From assembly GCA_910577445.1 (NCBI GenBank), contig CAJTMZ010000100.1, forward strand, positions 1-11,752: a stretch of 11,752 nt of DNA. Direction: 5' to 3'. The DNA is from an uncultured Lachnospiraceae bacterium (GTDB lineage Bacteria; Bacillota; Clostridia; Lachnospirales; Lachnospiraceae). How positions within the stretch are numbered: position 1 is the stretch's first letter; every line of letters begins with the position of its first letter. Below the pieces are notes generated by a model. The model was not told where the DNA came from. It saw nothing but the letters and a program-made list of their open reading frames with translations, and did no database searches. Shown here piece by piece: positions 1 to 6,695 of the stretch. The translations under genes and the position numbers were made by a program.

Positions 1-286
1 ATAAATGGATTTCCGGCTGCTCTGCATCCGTATATCCATTTGTGCGCTGTCCGGTGCTTCGCTGTTTTTGAAGTTCCGCTTCGCACCTGTCAGCACACTT
101 GTTATAAATGGATTTCCGGCTGCCCTGCATCTGTATATCCATTTGTGCGCTGTCCGGTGCTTCGCTGTTTTTGAATCTCCGTTTCGCACCTGTCAGCACA
201 CTTGTTATAAATGGATTTCCGGCTGCTCTGCATCCGTATATCCATTTGTGCGCTGTCCGGTACTTCGCTGTTTTTGAAATTCCGCT
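1..286. repeat. Tandem array of a 103-bp repeat (2.8 copies)
   Basis: Copies begin at 1, 104 and 207, each with ATAAATGGATTTCCGGCTGC. Copies 1 and 2 are full length (103 bp) and differ at five positions. Copy 3 stops matching at about 286, after two differences from copy 1. Each unit carries an inverted repeat: in copy 1, AAATGGAT (3-10) pairs with ATCCATTT (34-41), and inside it CGGCTGC (14-20) pairs with GCATCCG (24-30) with one mismatch, so a cruciform or RNA hairpin is likely. The second half of the unit holds a further imperfect pair, TGTGCGCTG against CAGCACA. Because 103 is not a multiple of three, each copy is read in a different frame. The array starts at the window edge and may continue leftward. 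I infer an intergenic repeat family; it overlaps the 3' end of the isomerase gene. Confidence 0.95.
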
Positions 287-1070
287 GCAAGCGCATAACC
301 TGCAGCGTGTCCGCTGCCCGCTTTCTGTCCACGGGAATATCCACTTCCACACTTACCGCACCGGTATACCCGTTTTTGTACAGGCGGCGGATTCTTTGCC
401 GATGCACTGTTTTCTTTTCAAGGCGGAAAAAAGAACGCATATCAGGTGCCCCGTCATCATCCGAAATATGCGCATGGGCAATATAAGGCATCCATTTCCT
501 CAAATCCAAGTCTCCCTCTCCCATATGCTCCATATTATAAAAATCAATAACGGCTTTGATGTTTTCACAGTCCAGCTCTTCCACAAGCCGGACTGCCTCC
601 CACACATAATTGATAAAATTGCTGTAGCATACGGCAAGAGGCTCTACACAGACGGTTATGCCATAATGTCCGAACTCCTCCGCCGTGGCTTTCAGAAAAT
701 CTTTCATCTGCCTTATTGCCAGGGTCCTGTCATACCCCTCCAAAAGAGAGCGGGAACGTGGGGAACCGATACCCACGAACCGTACGCCGAGTTTTCCCGC
801 ACGCTTCGCGCAGGCGGCAGCATACGCTTTAACCTGCTGCAAGTCAAACCCGTCTCCCGTCATTTTAATCTCCGGCGGGCAATAGGCGTTAAGCGCATAT
901 ACTTTCAGCGGATAACTCTCCATCTGCTTCTGGAGTACGGCAAATTCCTGTTCTGAAAGGGAAACCAGATATTTTCCCATAAATTCAACATAATCAAAAC
1001 CGCACAGAAATGCGTTTTCCATGTCCTCCATCCGCAGCAGAGTACATCCGCAGAGGTTCTCATCTTTCAT
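102..1070 (-). CDS. Sugar-phosphate isomerase/epimerase (TIM barrel) with a repeat-encoded C-terminal tail
   Basis: This is a xylose-isomerase-like TIM barrel of the AP_endonuc_2 superfamily. Members isomerise or epimerise sugars and sugar acids, or act as inosose dehydratase-like enzymes, using one divalent metal. The expected metal ligands are in order: E143 in VCVEPL, D176 in VIDFYN, H201 in HAHISDDD and E242 in VSVEVD. The family is usually 260-290 residues. Here about 261 residues are ordinary and the last ~61 are translated from two copies of the 103-bp repeat in two different frames, ending at a TAA on the repeat junction. The natural stop has therefore probably been lost. An in-frame TAA upstream makes the ATG at 1070 the first possible start; GGAAAGG lies about 11 nt before it. 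The gene is last in the leftward operon, after the binding-protein gene. Its exact substrate is unknown; the tail may be unfolded or harmful. Confidence 0.88.
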   Translation of the reverse strand: MKDENLCGCTLLRMEDMENAFLCGFDYVEFMGKYLVSLSEQEFAVLQKQMESYPLKVYALNAYCPPEIKMTGDGFDLQQVKAYAAACAKRAGKLGVRFVGIGSPRSRSLLEGYDRTLAIRQMKDFLKATAEEFGHYGITVCVEPLAVCYSNFINYVWEAVRLVEELDCENIKAVIDFYNMEHMGEGDLDLRKWMPYIAHAHISDDDGAPDMRSFFRLEKKTVHRQRIRRLYKNGYTGAVSVEVDIPVDRKRAADTLQVMRLQRNFKNSEVPDSAQMDIRMQSSRKSIYNKCADRCETEIQKQRSTGQRTNGYTDAGQPEIHL

Positions 1071-1095
1071 GTTTTTCTTTTACCTTTCCATACAT
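1060..1095 (-). CDS. Possible 11-codon upstream ORF (MYGKVKEKHER)
   Basis: A GGAGG at 1100-1104 lies 4 nt before an ATG at 1095 that opens 11 codons and stops at 1060, overlapping the isomerase start (1070) in another frame. Its ribosome binding site is better than that of the isomerase itself, so translational coupling is possible. It could equally be chance. Confidence 0.25.
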   Translation of the reverse strand: MYGKVKEKHER

Positions 1096-1132
1096 TCTTC
1101 CTCCGGCAATAGCGGCGCTTTACCGCATATCA

Positions 1133-1160
1133 AAAGCTGCCACAAAATCATGGCAGCTTT
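1133..1160 (-). terminator. Intergenic hairpin between binding-protein and isomerase genes
   Basis: A perfect 10-bp stem AAAGCTGCCA/TGGCAGCTTT with an 8-nt loop lies 17 nt after the binding-protein stop. On the minus strand it is followed only by a short T run (within GCTTTTGAT). It is more likely a leaky terminator or a 3'-end stabiliser, which would let binding-protein mRNA exceed isomerase mRNA, than a full stop. Confidence 0.6.
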
Positions 1161-1177
1161 CGCTTACGGCTTAAACC

Positions 1178-2578
1178 TTATTCACCGAGTATTGATTTTG
1201 CCTGCTCGTAGAATTGCTTCGCGCCTTCCTGAGGCGTCATCTGCCCAAACTGCACTGCATTTGCCGCATCTTCAAATGCTGCCTGTACCTCTGTAGCTCC
1301 TACAGGGGCATAACTTGCCTCGTAAGCTACCGGCATGGTCGCAACGACGTAATCAATTACCTTGGCCTGATTTTCATCCACTAATCCTTTCACATAATCC
1401 GCCATATCCGAATTCGCCGGTACGCCCTGGTCTGTCTGGAAGATTTCCATGGCCGACTCGCTGTTCACCCAGAAATTCATCAGTTTTGCAGCCGCTTCTT
1501 TCTTCTCGTCGGAACTTGAACTGTTGATGGAAAAATGCGCTCCCTCTGCATACTCGCCTCTGCCGCCGCTATTTCCTATAGGATTTCTGGCTAAGGTAAG
1601 CTGGAAATCAGGCATCTGTTCCTGGAACTGATAAAGCTGGTTTGCCGGTGTGCAGGCATATCCTATAGCCCCCTGCGTAAACAACTTCTGCTCAAGAGCT
1701 GCGGCAGCATCCTCTGTTGACGACGCCGCGTCGGGAATCAGTCCCTTATCTCTCATCTCCGCCCAGTAGGCAAGCCATTCTTCGGCAACACTCTGTTCAA
1801 ATCCCAGCTTTCCTTCGCTTGTATAAAGGTCGCCGCCCGACTGCCTTGCCATATATCGGAACATGGTAAACGTCGGTGACATATCGCTTACAATGTAAGC
1901 GGTTTCGCCTGCTGCATCCGCCGCTGCTTTCAGTTGCTCGCCCATTTTCATCAAATCATCCCATGAATAATCGGTGGTATAGGTGGGCACCTCCACACCG
2001 TATTTTTCAAGCAATGTCTGGTTTACAATCATATTTGTAAAAGTAACGCCCATAGGAATCAGGCACATAGTACCATCATATTTACATCCGTCTAAAATAC
2101 CCTCTTCCATTTTGCCTGTGTCCAAAATTCCCGAGTCGATATAGGGCTGTAAATCCGCCAGAACGCCGCGCCCTGCATAATCAGCCACATACTGTACATG
2201 CATACTGATAAAATCGGGTGCGTTTCCGCCGGCAACCTGAGTGGCAAGTTTATCCCAGTAGTCATTCCAGCTTCCGGATTCCCTGACCACTTTGATATCC
2301 GGATTCTCCGCCTCAAACCTGTCAATAATTTCGTTGTATTTCTCGTTTCGGGTGGTATCTCCCCACCAGCTTGCGCGGATTTCAATGACGTTTCCTGTAG
2401 AACCGGCATCCTGCGCCGGCGCTTTGTCTGACTCGTCTGTCGTCTGCTGTGTGTCTGCTGTCTGGGATGTATCATTCTCCGAAGATACGCTGCCGGAACC
2501 AGAGCCGCTTCCGCATCCTGCAAGAACACTTGCCAGCAGTGTGCCTGCAAGAAGTATACTTATCAGTTTTTTCTTCAT
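1178..2578 (-). CDS. Sugar ABC transporter substrate-binding lipoprotein (family 1)
   Basis: This is the extracellular sugar receptor of a CUT1 ABC importer, lipid-anchored on the outer face of the membrane. A 21-residue lipoprotein signal (MKKK, hydrophobic core, LAGC lipobox with C22) is followed by a Gly/Ser then Asp/Thr/Gln-rich linker to about residue 65. The SBP_bac_1 fold follows: the opening strand IEIRASWWGD, then a segment with EIIDRFEAENPDIKV and GGNAPDFISM that is typical of oligosaccharide binders. At 466 residues it is normal for the family. The start is supported by GGAG six nt before the ATG. Upstream is the RraA-family gene (133-nt gap holding an operator and a hairpin); downstream is the isomerase. 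The matching permeases are in another operon about 5 kb away, and no ATPase gene is in the window. The ligand cannot be deduced. Confidence 0.95.
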   Translation of the reverse strand: MKKKLISILLAGTLLASVLAGCGSGSGSGSVSSENDTSQTADTQQTTDESDKAPAQDAGSTGNVIEIRASWWGDTTRNEKYNEIIDRFEAENPDIKVVRESGSWNDYWDKLATQVAGGNAPDFISMHVQYVADYAGRGVLADLQPYIDSGILDTGKMEEGILDGCKYDGTMCLIPMGVTFTNMIVNQTLLEKYGVEVPTYTTDYSWDDLMKMGEQLKAAADAAGETAYIVSDMSPTFTMFRYMARQSGGDLYTSEGKLGFEQSVAEEWLAYWAEMRDKGLIPDAASSTEDAAAALEQKLFTQGAIGYACTPANQLYQFQEQMPDFQLTLARNPIGNSGGRGEYAEGAHFSINSSSSDEKKEAAAKLMNFWVNSESAMEIFQTDQGVPANSDMADYVKGLVDENQAKVIDYVVATMPVAYEASYAPVGATEVQAAFEDAANAVQFGQMTPQEGAKQFYEQAKSILGE

Positions 2579-2619
2579 ACTCTACTCCTGTCCGTGTGCT
2601 TTCACACACCTGTAAGTCC

Positions 2620-2651
2620 GGGGAAGCAAAAGCTTCTCTTCCTGCTTCCCC
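2620..2651 (-). promoter_or_regulatory. Leader hairpin before the binding-protein gene
   Basis: GGGGAAGCA and TGCTTCCCC form a perfect 9-bp stem with a 14-nt loop, 41 nt upstream of the binding-protein ATG. A shorter alternative pairing, GAAGC/GCTTC around TTTT, exists inside it, so two exclusive folds are possible. No T tract follows on the minus strand, so it is not an ordinary terminator; processing or mRNA stabilisation is likely. A second small palindrome, GTGTG/CACAC, is at 2595-2608. Confidence 0.5.
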
Positions 2652-2670
2652 TCATTTCCTGTAATAATCC

Positions 2671-2682
2671 GTAAACGATTAC
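2671..2682. promoter_or_regulatory. LacI-type operator, variant (GTAAACGATTAC)
   Basis: This matches the palindrome GTAAACGTTTAC at 11 of 12 positions and lies about 93 nt upstream of the binding-protein start, in the gap after the RraA-family gene. It suggests an internal promoter or roadblock giving the binding protein its own control. I see no clear -35/-10 pair next to it. Confidence 0.6.
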
Positions 2683-2711
2683 CTCACCCTGTAAAAATTA
2701 TTCCCTGATTA

Positions 2712-3437
2712 TTATTTCCCTTTGTATACCTTCTGATTATTAAGTACGGAATCATTCAATTCCCAGCCAAGCTCCTCAAAATGCTCACGACGTTTTTCCT
2801 TGTCGGCAAACAACTCTCTGTGCGCATATTTTGCAACATCCTTTGCAATACTCCGTGGAACTACTATCACACCGTCTCCGTCAGCAACAATCACATCACC
2901 CGGAAAAACCGTAACGCCGCCAATGGCAACCGGAACATCTTTTGCGTCAAACTGACATCTTGTCTGGTCCATCTTCTGAGATACAAAATAACTCCACACG
3001 GGAATCTTCTGCATAATCACCTCGTCCGTATCCCTGATTCCCCCGCCGTTTGAGACAAAGCCTTTTACTCCGGCAATCTTTGCGCCAAGGGCATTTTCGG
3101 AGCCCATCAGGCCCACGTCAATTCCGGACATATCAAGGGCAATAAAGTCGCCTTCCTCCAGCTCATCCATCCAGGGATAAATACAGATGTTTCCATAATA
3201 CCAGTTAGACCACTGCGTATATTCATCCCCCGTTACTTTCGGGTCAGGACCCACATAAGGCAGATACCTTGCCGTCTTTGCAATTCCTACAGCTTTTGTG
3301 CGATACAAGGGGCGGATTTTGTAATCCATGGTTCCATAATGATGATACCCCATCCAGTCCATACCGTCTCTTACATCTGCAACCCGCAGCGGCTCAAATA
3401 ATTCCAGTAATTCCAAATCTTCTTTGTTTTTTCTCAT
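2712..3437 (-). CDS. RraA / HMG-aldolase family protein
   Basis: The family (once called menaquinone methyltransferase-like) includes RNase E regulator RraA and class II pyruvate aldolases that split 4-hydroxy-4-methyl- or 4-carboxy-4-hydroxy-2-oxo acids. The core is visible: GSENALGAKIAGVKGFV (112-128), then GGGIRDTDE (131-139) with the R-D-x-x-D/E signature that separates aldolases from true RraA, and PVAIGGVTVFPGDVIVADGDG (169-189). R135 and D136 are the expected substrate and metal residues. A Gram-positive without classic RNase E also makes an enzyme more likely than a regulator. Length (241) is slightly above the usual 160-230 because of extra N- and C-terminal segments. GGGAGGT seven nt before the ATG fixes the start. 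It is the first gene of the leftward operon. A role in cleaving a hydroxy-oxo acid is inference. Confidence 0.85.
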   Translation of the reverse strand: MRKNKEDLELLELFEPLRVADVRDGMDWMGYHHYGTMDYKIRPLYRTKAVGIAKTARYLPYVGPDPKVTGDEYTQWSNWYYGNICIYPWMDELEEGDFIALDMSGIDVGLMGSENALGAKIAGVKGFVSNGGGIRDTDEVIMQKIPVWSYFVSQKMDQTRCQFDAKDVPVAIGGVTVFPGDVIVADGDGVIVVPRSIAKDVAKYAHRELFADKEKRREHFEELGWELNDSVLNNQKVYKGK

Positions 3438-3523
3438 TTCTTACCTCCCGTTCTTTGTCGGTCACACAGGCATATCTATGCCTGTTCATGTACAATTTGC
3501 GATGAGCTGCAGCCTCACCATTT

Positions 3524-3529
3524 CTTATA
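3524..3529 (-). promoter_or_regulatory. Candidate -10 (TATAAG) of the RraA-family/binding-protein/isomerase operon
   Basis: TATAAG on the minus strand lies 86 nt before the gene start. At the correct distance upstream (3547-3552) there is only TAAATT, with no recognisable -35, so the promoter probably needs an activator. The shared box at 3573-3600 begins 43 nt upstream of it, nearly the same spacing (41 nt) as from the equivalent box to a TATAAG in the permease promoter. Confidence 0.4.
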
Positions 3530-3572
3530 GTTAGTATTATTAAATAAATTTATCCATTCTTCTACTTATTTA

Positions 3573-3600
3573 TTGTCTAATATGTTTCATTTTTTGACCA
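3573..3600 (-). promoter_or_regulatory. Shared upstream box A (CATATTAGACAA), candidate AraC-regulator site
   Basis: The top-strand sequence TTGTCTAATATGTT followed by a T run and TGACCA recurs almost unchanged at 8554-8580, upstream of the permease operon, with TGGTCA in the last position. Both copies sit at about -60 to -70 of leftward promoters that lack a good -35. The position fits an activator site. The regulator is inferred, not shown. Confidence 0.5.
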
Positions 3601-3601
3601 G

Positions 3602-3613
3602 GTAAACGTTTTC
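3602..3613. promoter_or_regulatory. LacI-type operator (GTAAACGTTTTC) between divergent promoters
   Basis: It matches GTAAACGTTTAC at 10 of 12 positions and is identical to the site at 8477-8488. It sits 20 bp upstream of the lacI-family -35 and directly beside shared box A, so it could control the regulator gene and the leftward operon together. Confidence 0.7.
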
Positions 3614-3633
3614 TTAAAAACAGTGTTTTCTTA

Positions 3634-3663
3634 TTGACAATATCCTGACAAAATATATATATT
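3634..3663 (+). promoter_or_regulatory. Promoter of the LacI-family regulator gene
   Basis: A perfect -35 TTGACA (3634-3639) and TATATT (3658-3663) are separated by 18 bp; TATATA at 16 bp is the alternative. The predicted start leaves a leader of about 35 nt before the ATG at 3705. Confidence 0.65.
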
Positions 3664-3704
3664 AATATCAGTAATAAAAATAACGTTAGATAACTGGTGA
3701 AATT

Positions 3705-4733
3705 ATGAAAACAAGCGGAAAAATAACTATCAGGGATATTGCCGTTTACTGCAATGTTTCTGTCGCAACTGTCTCCCGGGTGCTGAATGAAAATTATTAT
3801 GTCACGCCGGAGACCAAGCAGCGGGTTCAAAAGGCAATACAGCATTTCAATTATTCTCCCAACAATATTGCCCGAAGCCTGAAACTGAACAGAACCGGCA
3901 TCATTGGCTACATCACCTCGGATATATCAAACCACTACCATATCACCGTCGCCAAGGCTATTGAGGATGTCATCCGCCCCAACAACTACAATTTAATTGT
4001 CTGCAGCAGTAATAACAGCAAAGAAGCGGAAGAAAAATACTTAAAATCTCTGGCCGGCATGCACGCGGATGCTCTGGTTCTCAACAGTTGGGGAAAAAAC
4101 GATGCACTGATTCTGGAGCTGAACCGGACAATCCCTATGGTTTTGGTTAACAGACGGCTGAGTACTCCCGGCTTTCATGGCGACCTGGCAGACTGCAACA
4201 ACGTTCTCGGCATGTACCTTCTCACCAAAGAACTTATGAAATGCGGTCATAAACGAATTCTCCTGATTGAAGGTCCTTCTCATTTAAGTAATGTTCAGGA
4301 GCGTTTTGACGGGTTTCAGAAAGCAATGAAGGAAAACGGCATTGACGTTGCAGAAAATTACCCTTACCGTCTGGAAGGGGATTTTTCCATTGAATCCGGT
4401 TTTCAGGCAGTGAACTTCTGGCTGAGCCTCCCGGAAGAAAGCCGTCCCACTGCCATATTAGGAACCAACAATCTGACCACCTTAGGCGCAATGAAGGGGA
4501 TTATCTACCATCAGTTAAATGTACCCGGACAGCTTTCCATTGCCGGATTCAACTCCATCGAACATTTGGAAATGATGCAGTTTCACCCCACCGTCGCTGC
4601 TTTTGACCCTTATAAAATCGGACATGCCGCCGGAATGGCTGTGTTAGAGCGTATACAGGATAACAGCCTTGAAAACAGAGAATATATTTTTGCCCCGGAA
4701 ATCTGTCCCGGGAACGCAATCCGCAGTCTTTAA
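3705..4733 (+). CDS. LacI/GalR-family transcriptional regulator
   Basis: A 342-residue repressor-type protein of normal family length. The N-terminal helix-turn-helix is textbook: ITIRDIAVYCNVSVATVSRVLNE (7-29), then the hinge-helix region FNYSPNNIARSLKLNRTG. The rest is a periplasmic-binding-protein-like sensor domain (IGYITSDISNHYH, ALVLNSWG, RILLIEGPSHLSNVQERFDGF, LSIAGFNSIEHL). The start is supported by GGTGA seven nt before the ATG and by the HTH position. It is divergent from the RraA-family operon and has its own promoter. LacI-family proteins bind palindromes with a central CG, and five such sites (GTAAACG-type) lie in this locus, so this is the likely local repressor. The inducer would be a sugar or sugar derivative. 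CcpA itself is unlikely because the gene sits inside a catabolic locus. Confidence 0.95.
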   Translation: MKTSGKITIRDIAVYCNVSVATVSRVLNENYYVTPETKQRVQKAIQHFNYSPNNIARSLKLNRTGIIGYITSDISNHYHITVAKAIEDVIRPNNYNLIVCSSNNSKEAEEKYLKSLAGMHADALVLNSWGKNDALILELNRTIPMVLVNRRLSTPGFHGDLADCNNVLGMYLLTKELMKCGHKRILLIEGPSHLSNVQERFDGFQKAMKENGIDVAENYPYRLEGDFSIESGFQAVNFWLSLPEESRPTAILGTNNLTTLGAMKGIIYHQLNVPGQLSIAGFNSIEHLEMMQFHPTVAAFDPYKIGHAAGMAVLERIQDNSLENREYIFAPEICPGNAIRSL

Positions 4734-4747
4734 TACGGAAAATGTTG

Positions 4748-4776
4748 TTGAAAAGCTTTCTCTGATTTGATATACT
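4748..4776 (+). promoter_or_regulatory. Promoter of the PPC-domain gene
   Basis: TTGAAA (4748-4753) and TATACT (4771-4776) are 17 bp apart, the best promoter in the window. The operator 4783-4794 covers the expected transcription start, the usual place for repression. Confidence 0.8.
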
Positions 4777-4782
4777 TTTCAA

Positions 4783-4794
4783 GTAAACGTTTAC
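4783..4794. promoter_or_regulatory. LacI-type operator (GTAAACGTTTAC), perfect palindrome
   Basis: A 12-bp perfect palindrome begins 6 nt after the -10 TATACT. The context TTCAAGTAAACGTTTACC is identical to that at the dehydratase-family promoter (9495-9511), and TTCAAGTAAACGTTT is shared with the permease promoter. Confidence 0.85.
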
Positions 4795-4841
4795 CTCATT
4801 TTTAAAAAGAATAAAATTCTAATTAAAAAGGAGGAAACAAC

Positions 4842-5276
4842 ATGAAATCTTTTACAACCGACAGTTACGGACGTACCATCATCATCCACCTTGGCAAAGG
4901 AGAAAAAATCCTGGAAAGCCTGACGGCAGAACTGAAACGCCTTGACGTCAGGTACGGAATGCTGGTATCCGCCATCGGCTCTCTGCGCAAAGCCTGTTTA
5001 CATGTAATCACCAATACGGAGGATATTTCTGTAAACAAATACATCACTATCGAAAAGCCCATTGAGCTTGGCGCTGCGCAGGGACTAATCATTGACGGTG
5101 AACCTCATTTTCATATAAACATCTCTGAGCCGGACGGCGTATATGCCGGTCACTTAGAGGAGGGATGTGAGGTTCAGTATCTTGCAGAATTTGCCATTGT
5201 GGAATTAAAAGACCTTGCTATCACCCGCAAGGCGGATGCTTTTGGTATTTCCTATATTGACGGAAAAGATTCCTAA
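4842..5276 (+). CDS. PPC/DUF296-domain protein
   Basis: A 144-residue single-domain protein. It matches the PPC (plant and prokaryote conserved, DUF296) fold: FTTDSYGRTIIIHLGKGEKILESL, then VRYGMLVSAIGSL, then PHFHINISEPDGVYAGHLEEGCEVQYLAEFAIVEL. H89, H91 and H104 are the conserved histidines, probably a metal site in a trimer. In plants the domain accompanies AT-hook DNA-binding proteins. Bacterial single-domain versions have no established reaction, and this one has no AT-hook, so a small-molecule or enzymatic role is as likely as DNA binding. AGGAGG eight nt before the ATG is strong. It has its own promoter with an operator and is alone in its transcript, followed by a terminator, so it is an individually controlled member of the locus. 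Function unknown. Confidence 0.85.
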   Translation: MKSFTTDSYGRTIIIHLGKGEKILESLTAELKRLDVRYGMLVSAIGSLRKACLHVITNTEDISVNKYITIEKPIELGAAQGLIIDGEPHFHINISEPDGVYAGHLEEGCEVQYLAEFAIVELKDLAITRKADAFGISYIDGKDS

Positions 5277-5291
5277 ACACCTGAAAAAGAA

Positions 5292-5326
5292 CTGCCGCCT
5301 TATCGATTATACCCATAAGGCGGCAG
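5292..5326. terminator. Strong bidirectional terminator
   Basis: CTGCCGCCTTAT (5292-5303) and ATAAGGCGGCAG (5315-5326) form a perfect 12-bp stem with an 11-nt loop. A pyrimidine run with TTTT follows on the plus strand and TTCTTTTTC on the minus strand. It separates the convergent PPC and hydrolase genes and serves both. Confidence 0.93.
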
Positions 5327-5337
5327 CTCTCTTTTCC

Positions 5338-6600
5338 TTAATTATCATTTTTATTACATGTTCCCAGCCACTCCCATATACTCACCGGTTCTCCGCCTGC
5401 CAAAACGGCGCTGCCGTCGAGCTCGGTATGGCATTCATCGTTAAAAACATGAACCCAGACCGCGTGATTAAACATTCTGACCGGCCGGCCAAAAGCATCC
5501 CTGTATCGTCCCGACAAATCCTGCATGTACAGATAATAGGTAAAGTGAACATTCTGCGCACCGGCCGCCTTTAAGCGGTGATAGGTGGGAAGCGAGGTTT
5601 CACGCGGCGGTACAAGTTCGTCTGGCTTCGCATGGGCGAACCAGACCGGTATATGCCTGATGCTCTCCAGCATTTCATCCGTTATATTATGACTGTAAAA
5701 TACTTCGCACACCAAAATGGCCGCCGCAAAAAAATCAGGATAATCAAACAGAAGGCGCATGGTCATAAAGCCGCCGTTAGACAGCCCTCCGACATAAATC
5801 CTGTTTCTGTCCACCAGTCCCTCCCGCTGACGGATAAAATTGTCAATGCACTCCTTTACCGGTTCTACATAAATGCTCCGGTTGGATTTTCCAAGCTTTT
5901 CCACACCGTCGTCCATCCAGACAGTGGGGCACTGAGGCACCAAAACCCACGCCTTTCCGCCAAAATATTTCTGAAAGGCAGGAGAGGAAATATTACAGGT
6001 CTTGTTGCTTCCATACGCAATTTTCGGGTCAGAACCTCCTTCGCCGGCGCCGTGCAGCCAGATAATCAGAGGTATTGCTTCTTTTACTTCCTCAGGTTCA
6101 AAATAACCGAATTTAAGCGCCTTTTCTTCCGCAGGCTCCTCCTGTTTCCATCCCTTAAGCTGCGGACAGATTTCTCCCACACATTCGTCAAAAACAAAAC
6201 CGGATTTCCCGGGCTGTCCGCCCAAAGTATGTAAAAGCGTAACTCTATATGCATTATCAATAAAACGGCTCTGCAAAACATCGCCCTCTATCCGTTTGCC
6301 AAGGGCTTCCTCCGCCAGTTCAATGGCAGCCAAATTAGATGCCGCCTTTTTATTTCCGGCAGCGTCGCAGGGATAGGCAGCCAAAGCTTTCTGATAACCC
6401 TTGCAGATGCTCTCTTCTCCGGTTTCAAAGCTTTTGGACACAATCACTTCTCCGGTTACGATGTCCCGCCGTTCCACATAAATATTAAATGACTGTTCCG
6501 AGATTTCTGCACACTGCACCTCACAGGGCATATGCAAAATCAGCTTTGATACATATGGCCCCATATCTTCAATTGATGTGATAATCTGATACCTTTCCAT
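5338..6600 (-). CDS. Cytoplasmic alpha/beta-hydrolase with N-terminal accessory domain (esterase-like)
   Basis: A 420-residue serine hydrolase of the prolyl-oligopeptidase/feruloyl-esterase-like group. Residues 1-150 form a beta-rich N-terminal domain I cannot name. The catalytic domain starts about 175: IPLIIWLHGAGEGG (oxyanion loop, 176-189), GLSNGG nucleophile elbow with S274, acid D327 in HAKPDELVPP, and a histidine in NHAVWVHVFNDE (H379 best, H384 possible). There is no signal peptide, so it acts inside the cell on imported material. That fits its place after the two permease genes (95-nt gap), probably in the same transcript. GGGGGGA six nt before the ATG marks the start, although an out-of-frame ATG with AGGAGG lies just upstream. 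Hydrolysis of an ester, for example an acyl or aromatic ester of a sugar, is inference; a peptidase role cannot be excluded. Confidence 0.85.
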   Translation of the reverse strand: MERYQIITSIEDMGPYVSKLILHMPCEVQCAEISEQSFNIYVERRDIVTGEVIVSKSFETGEESICKGYQKALAAYPCDAAGNKKAASNLAAIELAEEALGKRIEGDVLQSRFIDNAYRVTLLHTLGGQPGKSGFVFDECVGEICPQLKGWKQEEPAEEKALKFGYFEPEEVKEAIPLIIWLHGAGEGGSDPKIAYGSNKTCNISSPAFQKYFGGKAWVLVPQCPTVWMDDGVEKLGKSNRSIYVEPVKECIDNFIRQREGLVDRNRIYVGGLSNGGFMTMRLLFDYPDFFAAAILVCEVFYSHNITDEMLESIRHIPVWFAHAKPDELVPPRETSLPTYHRLKAAGAQNVHFTYYLYMQDLSGRYRDAFGRPVRMFNHAVWVHVFNDECHTELDGSAVLAGGEPVSIWEWLGTCNKNDN

Positions 6601-6631
6601 TGTAAGTCCCCCCTTCGTAATTGCTGTGCAT
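6569..6631 (-). CDS. Possible 20-codon upstream ORF overlapping the hydrolase start
   Basis: A perfect AGGAGG (6638-6643) lies six nt before an ATG at 6631 that opens a 20-residue frame (MHSNYEGGTYNGKVSDYHIN), ending 31 nt inside the hydrolase gene in another frame. Its ribosome site is at least as good as the hydrolase's own. It may couple translation, or be a decoy or chance. Confidence 0.3.
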   Translation of the reverse strand: MHSNYEGGTYNGKVSDYHIN

Positions 6632-6695
6632 GATATGCCTCCTATTTTATCATACCCGGGGGCCTCTTACCAGTATCACCGGAACACAAACACGT

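Noticed and set aside
1..286. CRISPR array
   Set aside because: The repeats are contiguous 103-bp units with no unique spacers of regular size and no cas genes nearby.
108..956. Long plus-strand reading frame opposite the isomerase gene
   Set aside because: It is antisense to a gene with clear family motifs, has no homology-like motifs and no ribosome binding site.
6649..6677. Promoter before the hydrolase gene (TATGAT at 6649-6654)
   Set aside because: The -35 is poor and the transcript would begin inside the AGGAGG, so co-transcription with the permeases is more likely.
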